From the NCBI GenBank assembly GCA_017445385.1, contig JAFSUG010000022.1, forward strand, positions 1 to 35,128: a stretch of DNA of 35,128 bases. The letters are read 5' to 3'. The DNA comes from Oscillospiraceae bacterium (lineage in GTDB: Bacteria; Bacillota; Clostridia; Oscillospirales; Oscillospiraceae). Made by a program: the position numbers and the translations under genes. The notes under the pieces were generated by a model, which was not told where the DNA came from, made no database searches, and saw only the letters and a program-made list of their open reading frames with translations. This document shows, one piece after another, positions 24,905 through 33,749 of the stretch; within the stretch, counting starts at the first letter, position 1; each line of letters begins with the position of its first letter.

Positions 24905-27900
24905 TTATTTCAGCACAACAGAATCTTCGCCGAGCAGCGCGCGAAGCTCCGCAAGCATCTTCGCATCGAGCTTGCAGGCCGTACCGCGCCGCGCTCTCGT
25001 ATCGGCAAAGAAGAGGACAGTCTTCGTATTGCCGCCTGTAAACATCTCTAAAATCGCCTTCACGATCGGATACTCCTTTGCCGTTTCCGAGGCAATCCGA
25101 AGATACAGCGTCTTATTCTCCGCCTGCGCTTCCTGTGCAGCACGGCCTGCCGCAATCGTCTGCTCCGTCAGCTCACGCACGTCGCGCAAAATGATCTGTG
25201 GATCCTTGTCGTCGCGCAGCGAAACGCGCCCATCGAGAATCAGCGCCGCGTTTTCGCGCAGCAGCGTGCCGTATCTGTCCAGCGTGGAGGCAAAGACCAG
25301 CAGCTCAACCGAAGCCGTATCGTCCTCCACCGTGACGTATGCCATCATGGAGTTGTTGCGCGTTGTCTTCATTTTCACGCTCTGCACGATGCCGGCAATC
25401 GTAACCGGCTGATCGTCCGCAAACGAAGCGTCTTCCGATCCGCCAACGATGCTCCCGATCGGTGTAACGCGCAGGCTCCTGAGCGCATCGCGGTAATCAT
25501 CCATCGGATGGCCGGAGAGATAAATGCCCGTGATCTCCTTTTCCATCGCCATCAGCTCGCGCCGATCCAGCTCCGGAATGTCGGGTACGGCAACGGCGGA
25601 CATCTGCGCGTCATCTTCGGATGCTGCGCCGAAGAGATCCATCTGCCCCTCTAAATTCTTTTTCGTTGCGGCGGCAACCGCATCGGCAACCTGCTCATAA
25701 ATCCTTAGAAGCTGCGAGCGTTTCAGCCCGAAGCAGTCGCAAGCGCCGCATTTTATGAGGTTTTCCAGCGCGCGCTTGTTGAGATCGGTTCCCTGCATCC
25801 GCTTGCAGAAGTCCTCAAGATCGGTAAACCGCCCGTTTTCTCTTCTCTGCGCGGAGAGCTTGCGAATCAGCCCTCTGCCAACGTTTTTAACTGCCGCCAA
25901 CCCAAACCGAATGCCGCCGTCCACAACCGTGAAAAAGTCCTCCGATTCGTTTACGTCCGGCGGCAGAACGGCAATGCCCATGCTCTTGCATTCGGCAATA
26001 TAGCCGGAGACCTTCGCCGTATCATCCAAAACGGACGTCATCAGCGCAGCCATATACTCCTTCGGATAATGGCATTTCAGATACGCCGTATCGTAAGCGA
26101 CCTTCGCGTAGCTGACGGCGTGCGCTTTATTGAACGCATAGTTCGCAAAATCGAGAATCTCATCGTAGATTGCCTGCGCCGTCTGCTCCGGAACGCCGTT
26201 TTTCACCGCGCCGCAGATCCCACGGCTTTCATCGCCGTAGATAAACGCCTTGCGCTCGGAAACGATAACAGCCTGCTTTTTCTTCGAGATTGCGCGGCGC
26301 ATATTATCTGCCTGCCCGAGGCTAAAGCCGCCGAGCTTTCGAAAAATTTCGATAACCTGCTCCTGGTAGACGATACAGCCATACGTAACGGCAAGGATCG
26401 GCTCTAACATCGGGTGCTTATAGGTGATCGTTTCCGGATGCAGCTTTGACTGGATAAACCGCGGAATGGAATCCATCGGGCCCGGTCGATAGAGCGCAAC
26501 GATCGCCGTCATATCTTCAATCGACTGCGGCTGCATATCGATGCAAACGCGCGTGATGCCTGCCGATTCAAGCTGGAATACGCCCGCCGTTTTTCCCTGC
26601 GCAAGCATGGCATAGGTTTCCGCATCGTCATCGCGGATCGCCTTCACGCTGAAATCCGGCTCGCGTTTGCGGATATCGCGCTCGGCATCGTCTATAACCG
26701 TAAGGTTGCGCAGCCCGAGGAAGTCCATCTTCAGAAGACCGAGCTCCTCCAGAGTCGTCATCGTATACTGCGTTACGGTGAAATCGTCTTTCGTTGTAGC
26801 AAGCGGCACGTAATCGCATACGGGCAGCTTTGTAATCACAACGCCTGCCGCGTGCTTCGACGTGTTGCGCGGCATACCCTCCACCGCGCGCGCCGTATCG
26901 ATCAGCTTTTTTACGCGCTCATCGCCATCGTACATTTCGCGCAGCTTCGGCGATACCTTGAGCGCCTCTTCCAGCGTGATATGCAGCGGCATCTGCGGCA
27001 CGAGCTTTGCAACAACGTCCGTTTCCGCAAACGTCATGCCAAGCACTCTGCCAACGTCGCGGATTGCGCCGCGCGCTGCCAGCGTGCCGAAGGTAACGAT
27101 CTGCGCAACGTGGTCTTCGCCGTACTTTTTTCGCACGTAATCCACAACTTCATCGCGGCGCGTATCGCCGAAGTCCATATCAATATCCGGCATGGAGATG
27201 CGTTCCGGGTTGAGGAAGCGTTCAAAATAGAGGCTGTACTGCATCGGATCAATATCCGTAATATGCAGCGTATAGGAAACCATCGAGCCTGCCGCGCTGC
27301 CGCGCCCCGGTCCGACGGGAATACCTGCGTTTTTCGCAAAGCGCACGAAATCCGATACGATCAGGAAATAGTCTGTAAAGCCCATTTGCTCGATCATGTT
27401 GATCTCGTATTCAAGCTGCTTACGGTATTCGGGATGCTCTTCGCCGTAACGCTCCGCAAAGCCCTTATCGCAGAGTTCTTTCAGATAGGTCAGCGAATCA
27501 TAGCCCTCCGGCAGCTTGAATTCCGGCAGATGGTACTTCCCGAACGTAAACTCCACGTTGCAGCGCTCGGCAATGCGCATGGTATTTTCAAACGCCTCGT
27601 CGTCATCCGGGAAATTTTGGCGCATCTCCGCTTCGCTCTTTACGTAGAATTCTTCCGTTTCAAAGCGCATACGGTCGGTTTCGTCAAGCGTCTTGCCCGT
27701 CTGCACGCACATCAGAACGTCCTGCATGTACGCGTCGCTCTTGCGCAGATAATGCGCGTCATTCGTTATAACGAGCGGCAGCCCCGTCTCCTCCGCGATT
27801 TGCCGAAGCGCCTGGTTCACGCGCAGCTGATCGTCGATGCCGTGGTCCTGCAGCTCCAGATAGAAATTCCCCTCGCCGAAGATCTCGGAATAGGTCTTTG

Positions 27901-28372
27901 CCATTTGCAGGGCGGCGTCGTAATCGTTTTTCAAAATTGCCTGCGGAATCTGACCGCCGAGGCAGGCGGACAGACCGATCAGCCCCTCATGATGCTCTCG
28001 CAGAAGCTGCAAATCGATCCGCGGCTTCACATAAAAGCCGTTTACAAACGCTTCGGAAACCATGTAGCTGAGGTTCCGATAGCCCGTTTCGTTTTCGCAG
28101 AGCAAAACAAGGTGGTATGATTCATTATCGATTCCATGCGTCTTTTCGGTGCGGCTTCTCGGCGCAACGTAAACCTCGCAGCCGATGATCGGCTTTATAC
28201 CTGCCGCCTTTGCCGCGCGGTAAAAATCGATCACACCGTACATTACGCCGTGGTCGGTGATCGCAACCGCCGTCTGCCCGACTTCCTTTACGCGATCCAT
28301 CAGATCACGGATGCGGCATGCGCCGTCCAAAAGACTGTATTCCGTATGTAAATGCAGATGCGTCATGCCCAT
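24905..28372 (-). CDS. dnaE: DNA polymerase III alpha subunit DnaE
   Basis: This 1155-aa protein has an N-terminal PHP domain with its metal ligands intact: HLHTEYS (6-12), TDHG (39-42), GCEVY (64-68), NDAHY (204-208). The C-family polymerase catalytic aspartates are in PDIDMDF (D396, D398). A helix-hairpin-helix and a C-terminal OB fold (VTIAGIVQSVK onward) follow. The start MGMTHLHLHT has AAGGTGG at good spacing. In Bacillota with PolC, DnaE extends primers and helps the lagging strand. It is the last gene of the murB-rapZ-glmR-whiA-dnaE set, 12 bp after whiA, with no terminator before the next promoter. Confidence 0.97.
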   Translation of the reverse strand: MGMTHLHLHTEYSLLDGACRIRDLMDRVKEVGQTAVAITDHGVMYGVIDFYRAAKAAGIKPIIGCEVYVAPRSRTEKTHGIDNESYHLVLLCENETGYRNLSYMVSEAFVNGFYVKPRIDLQLLREHHEGLIGLSACLGGQIPQAILKNDYDAALQMAKTYSEIFGEGNFYLELQDHGIDDQLRVNQALRQIAEETGLPLVITNDAHYLRKSDAYMQDVLMCVQTGKTLDETDRMRFETEEFYVKSEAEMRQNFPDDDEAFENTMRIAERCNVEFTFGKYHLPEFKLPEGYDSLTYLKELCDKGFAERYGEEHPEYRKQLEYEINMIEQMGFTDYFLIVSDFVRFAKNAGIPVGPGRGSAAGSMVSYTLHITDIDPMQYSLYFERFLNPERISMPDIDMDFGDTRRDEVVDYVRKKYGEDHVAQIVTFGTLAARGAIRDVGRVLGMTFAETDVVAKLVPQMPLHITLEEALKVSPKLREMYDGDERVKKLIDTARAVEGMPRNTSKHAAGVVITKLPVCDYVPLATTKDDFTVTQYTMTTLEELGLLKMDFLGLRNLTVIDDAERDIRKREPDFSVKAIRDDDAETYAMLAQGKTAGVFQLESAGITRVCIDMQPQSIEDMTAIVALYRPGPMDSIPRFIQSKLHPETITYKHPMLEPILAVTYGCIVYQEQVIEIFRKLGGFSLGQADNMRRAISKKKQAVIVSERKAFIYGDESRGICGAVKNGVPEQTAQAIYDEILDFANYAFNKAHAVSYAKVAYDTAYLKCHYPKEYMAALMTSVLDDTAKVSGYIAECKSMGIAVLPPDVNESEDFFTVVDGGIRFGLAAVKNVGRGLIRKLSAQRRENGRFTDLEDFCKRMQGTDLNKRALENLIKCGACDCFGLKRSQLLRIYEQVADAVAAATKKNLEGQMDLFGAASEDDAQMSAVAVPDIPELDRRELMAMEKEITGIYLSGHPMDDYRDALRSLRVTPIGSIVGGSEDASFADDQPVTIAGIVQSVKMKTTRNNSMMAYVTVEDDTASVELLVFASTLDRYGTLLRENAALILDGRVSLRDDKDPQIILRDVRELTEQTIAAGRAAQEAQAENKTLYLRIASETAKEYPIVKAILEMFTGGNTKTVLFFADTRARRGTACKLDAKMLAELRALLGEDSVVLK

Positions 28373-28384
28373 GGTTTTCCCACC

Positions 28385-29278
28385 TTATCGATTTGCCAAT
28401 TCCATTATTTTTCGCATTCTGTGATTGATTGCGGACTTCGAAACGCCGAGCATCGCGGCAATCTCCGCAAGCGGCGCCGTATCGTCCTGTTCGCGCAGCA
28501 GCGCCGTTTGCTTGATCTGCTCCGGCAGCGACTCAAACACGCCGCTTTCGCGCAGCTTTCGAATTGCCGCAAGTTGCTGCTGCGCCGCGTCAACCGTCTT
28601 TGTGGCGTTCGCGTCATCGCAGTTTACGCGGCGGTTGATCGCGTTGCGCATTTCCTTTTCAACCTTTGCCTCCATCAGCCCCATCGCGCTGAGCGGCGCG
28701 CCGATGGCGGTCAGAAAATCCTCAACCTGGTCGCTTTGATTGAAATAGATCAGCGCGTCGCCGCCGCGCTGCATATCGCGCGGCGAAAAGCCGAGATCCA
28801 GCAGCAGCGAAAACGTTTCCGCGCAAACCTTCATGTGCGTTGTTTCAAGCTCCAGATAGTACCGCTTCTCCGGGTCTGTAACGGAGCCTCCGGCAAGGAA
28901 CGCGCCGCGAATAAACGATAATTCGCAGCAAGGCTTTTCCAAAACGCCGCGGTTGAGATGCAGCGTAACCTCGCCGCCCTCGCGCATACCGTAGGCGTCA
29001 AAAATGCGCGCAAGCTTTTCGCGGTCGCGGATGCGAAGCACGAATTTCCCGCCATCGGACGGTGCGCTTGGCGCATCATCGAACGTTACGCCGAACGCCT
29101 TTTGAAACAGCTTCGGAAGGCGCAGTGCAAAGTCTCCGTGCTCCGTTACGATCTTGATGCCGTGCTGCGAAAACGTATTGCAGTAGAGCAATACACCGTA
29201 AGCTTCGGCATTCGCGCAGCACCGCTTCCCGATCTCCGCGCGGCATAATTCACTTTTCGCGTTGGATGAAAACGACAT
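28385..29278 (-). CDS. whiA: WhiA-type DNA-binding protein
   Basis: This 297-aa protein is related to LAGLIDADG homing endonucleases without their catalysis. It has an N-terminal domain (MSFSSNAKSELC), a LAGLIDADG-like core with FIRGAFLAGGSVTDPEK, and a C-terminal helix-turn-helix LAEIAAMLGVSKSAINHRMRK. In Bacillus it influences cell division and chromosome segregation; in actinomycetes it controls sporulation. The start at MSFSSNAKSE was chosen because GGTGAGGAT lies just upstream within the glmR end. The rapZ-glmR-whiA order is the standard Bacillota cluster. Confidence 0.96.
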   Translation of the reverse strand: MSFSSNAKSELCRAEIGKRCCANAEAYGVLLYCNTFSQHGIKIVTEHGDFALRLPKLFQKAFGVTFDDAPSAPSDGGKFVLRIRDREKLARIFDAYGMREGGEVTLHLNRGVLEKPCCELSFIRGAFLAGGSVTDPEKRYYLELETTHMKVCAETFSLLLDLGFSPRDMQRGGDALIYFNQSDQVEDFLTAIGAPLSAMGLMEAKVEKEMRNAINRRVNCDDANATKTVDAAQQQLAAIRKLRESGVFESLPEQIKQTALLREQDDTAPLAEIAAMLGVSKSAINHRMRKIMELANR

Positions 29279-29282
29279 ATCC

Positions 29283-30272
29283 TCACCTGCTGCTGTGCTG
29301 CCAGTCCGTTCCTCTGTAAACTTCCATAATTGCCTCCGCCAGCTTTGTGGAGCTGTGGCGGATATAGCGCGAGCCTGCCACGAGCGGATATTCACGCAAT
29401 TCAATGCCGAGCGATTCGATCTTTTCGCGCTCGATCACAATCTGCGTTACGCCTTCCTCGCGGTACGGCGCAAGCCGGTCTTCCGAAATCGCCTCATTGT
29501 TGGCGATGCAAACGTCAATACAGTTCGGCGCATGGCGAAGCAGCGCCTGGATATGCTCAAAGCCGGTATAGCCGTCCGTTTCGCCGTCCTGCGTCATGAT
29601 GTTCATAACGTAGATTTTCTTTGCATGCGCCGCGGCAACCGCCTCCGCAATTCCGTCCACAAGGAAATTCGGGATGATGCTCGTATAAAGGCTGCCCGGG
29701 CCGATCACGATAATGTCCGCGCGAGCAATTGCCCGGAGGCTCTCCGGCAGCGCCGGCGGATTTTGCGGAATCAGGCGCACCTGCTTGATGCGGCTGTTGT
29801 TGATCTTCTTCGCGTAAAAGATTTTGCTTTCACCGATCGTGCGTTCGCCCGTTTCAAATTCCGCTTCCAAATGCACGTCGCTTGTTGTAACAGGCAAAAC
29901 CGTGCCCGTGATCGCCAAAACGTCGCCCATCTTGTGGACGGCTTCGTCAAATGATTCGGAAATGCCGTTCATCGCCGCAAGAAACAGATTGCCAAATGAC
30001 TGCCCTGCAAGGCTGCCCTCCGTAAACCGATAGTGCAGCAGCTTTTCCATCGTAGGCTCAGTATTGGCAAGCGCCAAAATACATTCGCGCAGATCGCCCG
30101 GCGGCAAAATGCCAAGGTCCTCGCGGAGCATGCCGCTTCCGCCGCCGTCGTCTGCAACGGTTACAATCGCGGTAATATCGTCCGTAATGCGCTTGAGTCC
30201 GCGCAGCATCCCGGAAAGGCCATGCCCGCCGCCGATGCAGACGATCCGAAGCCGCTCTTTCTGTTCCGTCAT
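29283..30272 (-). CDS. glmR: GlmR (YvcK), UDP-sugar-binding regulator of glucosamine synthesis
   Basis: This 329-aa protein has a Rossmann-type N-terminus CIGGGHGLSGMLRGLK, then VTVADDGGGSGMLR and LPPGDLRECILALA, all diagnostic of the YvcK/CofD-like family. In Bacillus it binds UDP-GlcNAc and adjusts carbon flow into peptidoglycan precursors through GlmS. It sits between rapZ and whiA, 9 bp after rapZ. The genes around it (murB, rapZ) support the cell-wall precursor role. Confidence 0.95.
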   Translation of the reverse strand: MTEQKERLRIVCIGGGHGLSGMLRGLKRITDDITAIVTVADDGGGSGMLREDLGILPPGDLRECILALANTEPTMEKLLHYRFTEGSLAGQSFGNLFLAAMNGISESFDEAVHKMGDVLAITGTVLPVTTSDVHLEAEFETGERTIGESKIFYAKKINNSRIKQVRLIPQNPPALPESLRAIARADIIVIGPGSLYTSIIPNFLVDGIAEAVAAAHAKKIYVMNIMTQDGETDGYTGFEHIQALLRHAPNCIDVCIANNEAISEDRLAPYREEGVTQIVIEREKIESLGIELREYPLVAGSRYIRHSSTKLAEAIMEVYRGTDWQHSSR

Positions 30273-30281
30273 ATTCCCACC

Positions 30282-31142
30282 TCAATGACGGCCCATATCG
30301 CGGTGATTGGAAACCGTCTGATAGCCGAGCTTTGTTACGTAGTCGGCAACTTCTTTTGCAATCGCAACCGAGCGATGCTTGCCGCCCGTGCAGCCAACCG
30401 CAATTACAAGCCCCGTCTTTCCCTCGTCGGCATAATACGGCAGCGACATCCGAAGCAGGTCTTTCAGTTTCTTCATATAGTCCTTCGACTGCTGATAAGA
30501 GAAAATAAAATCGCGCACGTCGCTGTCCAAGCCCGTTTTATGGCGAAGCTCTTCAATGTAGTAAGGATTCGGCAGGAAACGCACGTCAAAAACGAGGTCG
30601 GCGTCAAGCGGAAGTCCATACTTAAAGCCGAACGAGATAACGCTCACCATCATTGCAATATCCTTGCTGTCGCCGGAAACACACTCCAGAACCTGACCGC
30701 GCAGCTTCGCAAGCGAAAGATAGGACGTGTTTATAATCCAGTTCGCGCGATTGCGGATCGGCTGGAGGATCTTCCGCTCGCGCTCAACAAGATCGGTCAG
30801 CGTTGCGTTTTGCTCATAGAGCGGATGCTTTCTGCGGTTTTCCTTGTAGCGCTTAATGATAACGCTCGTTTCCGCCTCCATAAAGAGGATGCCATATTCC
30901 TGTTTCATGCTGTCAAGCTCCGCAAGCGCGGCAAAGAGGCTGTCAAACGTAACGCCGCTGCGCACGTCGGTTACAAGCGCAACCTTTTCATATTGCGACT
31001 GCGTTGCAAGGCAGAGCCGTACAAACTGCGGAATCAGTGCCGGCGGCAGATTATCCACGCAGTAAAAACCGCTGTCTTCCAAAATGGAAGCCGCCTGGCT
31101 CTTGCCGGCGCCGGAGCATCCCGATATGATAACAAGCTGCAT
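30282..31142 (-). CDS. rapZ: RapZ-family nucleotide-binding protein
   Basis: This 286-aa protein has the P-loop GCSGAGKSQA (8-17) and a C-terminal RapZ domain with AVGCTGGKHRSVAIA. In E. coli RapZ guides small-RNA control of glmS; in Bacillota the homologue (YvcJ) is a nucleotide-binding protein linked to competence and less well understood. The start at MQLVIISG follows the murB stop closely (TAG, 8 bp, ATG). The five-codon upstream extension would overlap murB and was not chosen. Confidence 0.95.
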   Translation of the reverse strand: MQLVIISGCSGAGKSQAASILEDSGFYCVDNLPPALIPQFVRLCLATQSQYEKVALVTDVRSGVTFDSLFAALAELDSMKQEYGILFMEAETSVIIKRYKENRRKHPLYEQNATLTDLVERERKILQPIRNRANWIINTSYLSLAKLRGQVLECVSGDSKDIAMMVSVISFGFKYGLPLDADLVFDVRFLPNPYYIEELRHKTGLDSDVRDFIFSYQQSKDYMKKLKDLLRMSLPYYADEGKTGLVIAVGCTGGKHRSVAIAKEVADYVTKLGYQTVSNHRDMGRH

Positions 31143-31150
31143 CGTATCAC

Positions 31151-32053
31151 CTACCAAATCCGAACTTCCGGTTCTAACTGAATGCCGGAGTTCTCTTTTA
31201 CCTTTTCCTGTATTTGCGCGATCAGCGCGCGGACGTCCGCGGCAGTTGCGCCGCCGAGATTTACAACGAAGCCGGCGTGCTTTTCCGAAACGGCTGCGCC
31301 GCCGATCTGAAGCCCCTTCAGCCCTGCCTGATCGATCAGCGCGGCTGCATAGCCGCCCACAGGACGCTTGAACGTGCTGCCGGCTGACGGCTGCTCCAGC
31401 GGCTGCGAAGCGCGTCTGCGCTGCAGCAGCTCCGCCATCTTCGCGCCAATCTCATCACTGCTTGCAGGAATCAGAGAAAATCTTGCGCAAAGCACGATTT
31501 CGCCGCTATTTTCAAAGCGGCTCGTGCGATAGCCGAACGCTGCCTCATCGCAGGAAAGCTCGCGGATTTCGCCGGAGCGTTCTAAAACCGTAACCGCCTT
31601 GCACACATGCGAAATCTCGCCGCCGTAAGCGCCGGCGTTCATAAATACCGCACCGCCGACCGTTCCGGGAATGCCGTGCGCAAACTCCATGCCGGAAAGA
31701 CCTTCGTTCTTCGCAAAAACCGCCGTTTTGGAAAGCAGCGCGCCTGCCTCGGCTTCGATTTCATTTTCCGAAACGCGGCGCACCTCCGCCATCGAGCGAA
31801 GGCAGATCACAACGCGATCGAGTCCTTCGTCCGGCGCGAGGATATTCGAGCCTGCGCCGATGATATAGGGCGTTTCGCCGTATTCGCTCAGAACACGCAG
31901 ACACGCCTGCAATTCCGCTGCGGTTTTCGGCAGCAAAAGCACGCTTGCCGCGCCGCCGATCCGAAAGGAGGTATATTCTTTAAGCGGCTGATTTTCCAGG
32001 AGTCTGCCTTCTTCCAGCCGGTTTTGAAGCGCTTGTATAAGAGATTGTTTCAT
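31151..32053 (-). CDS. murB: UDP-N-acetylenolpyruvoylglucosamine reductase
   Basis: This 300-aa FAD enzyme reduces UDP-GlcNAc-enolpyruvate to UDP-MurNAc. Type II MurB features are YTSFRIGGAA, the FAD loop GAGSNIL, GIPGTVGGAVFMNAGAYGGEI, the catalytic Ser in QPSAGSTFKRP, and a C-terminal Glu in LEPEVRIW. It opens the run murB-rapZ-glmR-whiA-dnaE. The ribosome site is odd: GGGGGAG lies 12 bases from the ATG and a second GAGG abuts it. Confidence 0.97.
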   Translation of the reverse strand: MKQSLIQALQNRLEEGRLLENQPLKEYTSFRIGGAASVLLLPKTAAELQACLRVLSEYGETPYIIGAGSNILAPDEGLDRVVICLRSMAEVRRVSENEIEAEAGALLSKTAVFAKNEGLSGMEFAHGIPGTVGGAVFMNAGAYGGEISHVCKAVTVLERSGEIRELSCDEAAFGYRTSRFENSGEIVLCARFSLIPASSDEIGAKMAELLQRRRASQPLEQPSAGSTFKRPVGGYAAALIDQAGLKGLQIGGAAVSEKHAGFVVNLGGATAADVRALIAQIQEKVKENSGIQLEPEVRIW

Positions 32054-32085
32054 CCTCGTTGCCTACTCCCCCTTATATTTTTTTC

Positions 32086-32114
32086 ATTTTACCATACCTT
32101 TCATAAAAAAGAAA
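32086..32114 (-). promoter_or_regulatory. Probable murB operon promoter
   Basis: TAAAAT (32086-32091) with only a weak TTTCTT (32109-32114) at 17 bp. It lies between the hprK terminator and murB, where a promoter is needed. An upstream AT-rich tract may help. Confidence 0.45.
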
Positions 32115-32149
32115 GATAAAAACGAAAACATCCGCGCCGTTTTTATAAA

Positions 32150-32186
32150 AAAAGAGCAATCGGTTGAATCATCCGATTGCTCTTTT
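32150..32186 (-). terminator. Terminator after hprK
   Basis: A 14-bp perfect stem (AAAAGAGCAATCGG and its complement, loop 9 nt) is followed on the minus strand by TTTTTTTATAAAAA. It lies 8 bp after the hprK stop and separates hprK from murB. Confidence 0.9.
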
Positions 32187-32193
32187 GTGTGCT

Positions 32194-33138
32194 TTACGGT
32201 CCCGGCGGCGTTTGCCCGAACTTCTCATTCAGTTGTTTCGTAAATTCCTCCGCGGAATTGATGCCCATTTTCTTTTGGCGGTTGTTCATCGCGGCAACTT
32301 CAAAGATAACGGCGAGATTTCGTCCCGGCGTAACCGGCACCGTGATGCACGGAATATCAATGCCGAGTATATCCGTTCGATTATCCTCTAACCCGAGTCG
32401 GTCATACTCCGCGCCGTCGCTCCAGTGAACGAGGTTTACAACAAGATCAATGTTCGCGCTGTCCTTAACCGCGCCGATACCGAAAAGACGCGCTGCGTTT
32501 ACAACGCCGATGCCACGCAGCTCAATATAGTGCTTAAGCACCTCCGGCGCTGCGCCAACAAGCGTAGTTTGCGAAATGCGGCGAATTTCAACCGCATCAT
32601 CGGCAATGAGGCGGTGGCCGCGCTTGATCAGCTCGATTGCAGCCTCGCTCTTGCCGATGCCGCTTTCGCCTGTGATCAGAATGCCCTCGCCGTAAACCTC
32701 AACCAGTACGCCGTGGCGCGTGATGCGCGGCGCAAGGTTTTCGGCAAGCGTCGGAATCAAAACAGAAACGAAATGCGAGGTTTTATCCGCGCTTTGCAGG
32801 ATCGTTACATCGTGCTTTTCCGCCATCGCCAGGCATTCGGGCGACGGTTCATAATTGCGCGCATATACGAGCGCAGGAATCTTATAGGAAAGAAAACTGT
32901 CAAAAATGATCGTGCGGTCTTCACTGGCGAGCTTTTGCAGATAAGTATTCTCAACCGTGCCGAGCACACAGATCCGGCGCGGCTCAAAATGATCGAAAAA
33001 TCCGGCAAGCTGCAAGCCGGGGCGCGAAACGTCCTCAACGGTAATCTGCACCTTGTCGAAATCCGTTGCGCGGTAGACAACGCGCAGATCGAACTGCTGA
33101 ACGATCTGCTTGAGCGGCACGGTATACTTGATCTGCAT
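32194..33138 (-). CDS. hprK: HPr kinase/phosphorylase
   Basis: This 314-aa bifunctional enzyme phosphorylates and dephosphorylates Ser46 of HPr, setting carbon catabolite control in Bacillota. The P-loop is GESGIGKS (157-164). Catalytic H142 in RHGVLVEVYG, DDAVEI (180-185), and the family signature with GRNLAVIFEVAAMNNR are all present. The N-terminal domain (1-130) is the usual MurF-like fold. Its own promoter lies only about 20 bases before the ATG, so the leader is very short. It is monocistronic, bounded by a strong terminator. Confidence 0.97.
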   Translation of the reverse strand: MQIKYTVPLKQIVQQFDLRVVYRATDFDKVQITVEDVSRPGLQLAGFFDHFEPRRICVLGTVENTYLQKLASEDRTIIFDSFLSYKIPALVYARNYEPSPECLAMAEKHDVTILQSADKTSHFVSVLIPTLAENLAPRITRHGVLVEVYGEGILITGESGIGKSEAAIELIKRGHRLIADDAVEIRRISQTTLVGAAPEVLKHYIELRGIGVVNAARLFGIGAVKDSANIDLVVNLVHWSDGAEYDRLGLEDNRTDILGIDIPCITVPVTPGRNLAVIFEVAAMNNRQKKMGINSAEEFTKQLNEKFGQTPPGP

Positions 33139-33155
33139 AAAACCACCTCTCCAAA

Positions 33156-33184
33156 ATTATACTGTTTTTCCGCCGCAGATGCAA
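33156..33184 (-). promoter_or_regulatory. hprK promoter
   Basis: TTGCAT (33179-33184), a 17-bp spacer and TATAAT (33156-33161). The GAGAGGTGG ribosome site begins about 4 bases beyond the -10, so the mRNA starts at or just before it. Confidence 0.8.
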
Positions 33185-33210
33185 CCTATAAAAAATTTTG
33201 AAAATAACAC

Positions 33211-33239
33211 TTGCATTTTTCGTTTTTATTTGATAGAAT
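33211..33239 (+). promoter_or_regulatory. rpmB promoter
   Basis: TTGCAT (33211-33216), a 17-bp spacer and TAGAAT (33234-33239), divergent from the hprK promoter. A leader of about 45 nt ends in AAGGAGG before the ATG at 33290. Confidence 0.75.
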
Positions 33240-33289
33240 GTAGCACGGTGCCAATAAGGCAATTACCAAACGGCAAGGAGGTGCAGCAA

Positions 33290-33478
33290 ATGGCAAAATG
33301 CGATATCTGCGGAAAAGGCGTTACGTTCGGGATCAAAGTCTCCCACTCGCACCGTCGTTCCAACCGCAGCTGGAAGCCGAACGTTAAGCGCGTTAAGGCA
33401 ATCGTTGACGGTTCTCCGTGCCATGTGTACGTCTGTACCAGATGCCTCCGCTCGAACAAGGTTCAGCGCGCCGTTTAA
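33290..33478 (+). CDS. rpmB: Ribosomal protein bL28
   Basis: This 62-aa protein has MAKCDICGKG at the start, then SHSHRRSNRSWKPN and a C-terminal CTRCLRS. The cysteines C4, C7, C49 and C52 form the zinc-binding (C+) version of L28. AAGGAGG lies 8 bases before the ATG. It is a large-subunit protein and stands alone between its promoter and a strong terminator. Confidence 0.97.
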   Translation: MAKCDICGKGVTFGIKVSHSHRRSNRSWKPNVKRVKAIVDGSPCHVYVCTRCLRSNKVQRAV

Positions 33479-33489
33479 TTTCGGAACTG

Positions 33490-33524
33490 AAAAGACTTGC
33501 AACAATCGTTGCAAGTCTTTTTTT
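33490..33524 (+). terminator. rpmB terminator
   Basis: A 14-bp perfect stem (AAAAGACTTGCAAC and its complement) with an AATC loop is followed by a T-tract, 11 bases after the rpmB stop. It can also end transcription of the convergent 51-aa gene. Confidence 0.92.
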
Positions 33525-33547
33525 GCGCATTTTTCTTTTCCCGTTGA

Positions 33548-33703
33548 TCATTCCGTAAGCGATAAGTATGCTTCCTCCGTCTCTTTTTGCGCATCAATCA
33601 GAATGCGAAGCGCATCATCATTCTTTCCATGCTCCAGCGCTTCAGTTGCGTCCGCAACTCTCCCGAACAGACGAAAATAAATCTCCTTATAGCTGCTCTC
33701 CAC
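33548..33703 (-). CDS. Small acidic helical protein, 51 aa, function unknown
   Basis: The start is GTG at 33703 with AGGAGG seven bases upstream. The longer in-frame ATG at 33721 would put that ribosome site inside the gene and is less likely. The protein is SYKEIYFRLFGRVADATEALE, then NDDALRILIDAQKETEEAYLS: two predicted amphipathic helices, acidic, with no signal or membrane segment. I recognise this as a type of small conserved clostridial protein but know of no assigned function. It is preceded directly by a terminator and a long structured leader (33722-33898), so its expression may depend on read-through. Confidence 0.7.
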   Translation of the reverse strand: MESSYKEIYFRLFGRVADATEALEHGKNDDALRILIDAQKETEEAYLSLTE

Positions 33704-33721
33704 ACCGCTTCCTCCTAACAT

Positions 33722-33749
33722 AAAAAAGTGCGCAGCCGGAGCCGCGCAC
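33722..33749 (-). terminator. Terminator at the end of the structured RNA, before the 51-aa gene
   Basis: The minus strand has GTGCGCGGC, loop TCCG (a UNCG-type tetraloop), GCTGCGCAC, then TTTTTT. The hairpin is 33728-33749 and the U-tract 33722-33727. The AGGAGG of the 51-aa gene begins six bases later. An upstream GGAGGCGCG can instead pair with TGCGCGGCTCC, which would disrupt this stem. Confidence 0.88.

Noticed and set aside
26852..28120. A 422-aa open frame on the plus strand
   Set aside because: It is antisense to dnaE, whose motifs are all intact, and has no recognisable domain.
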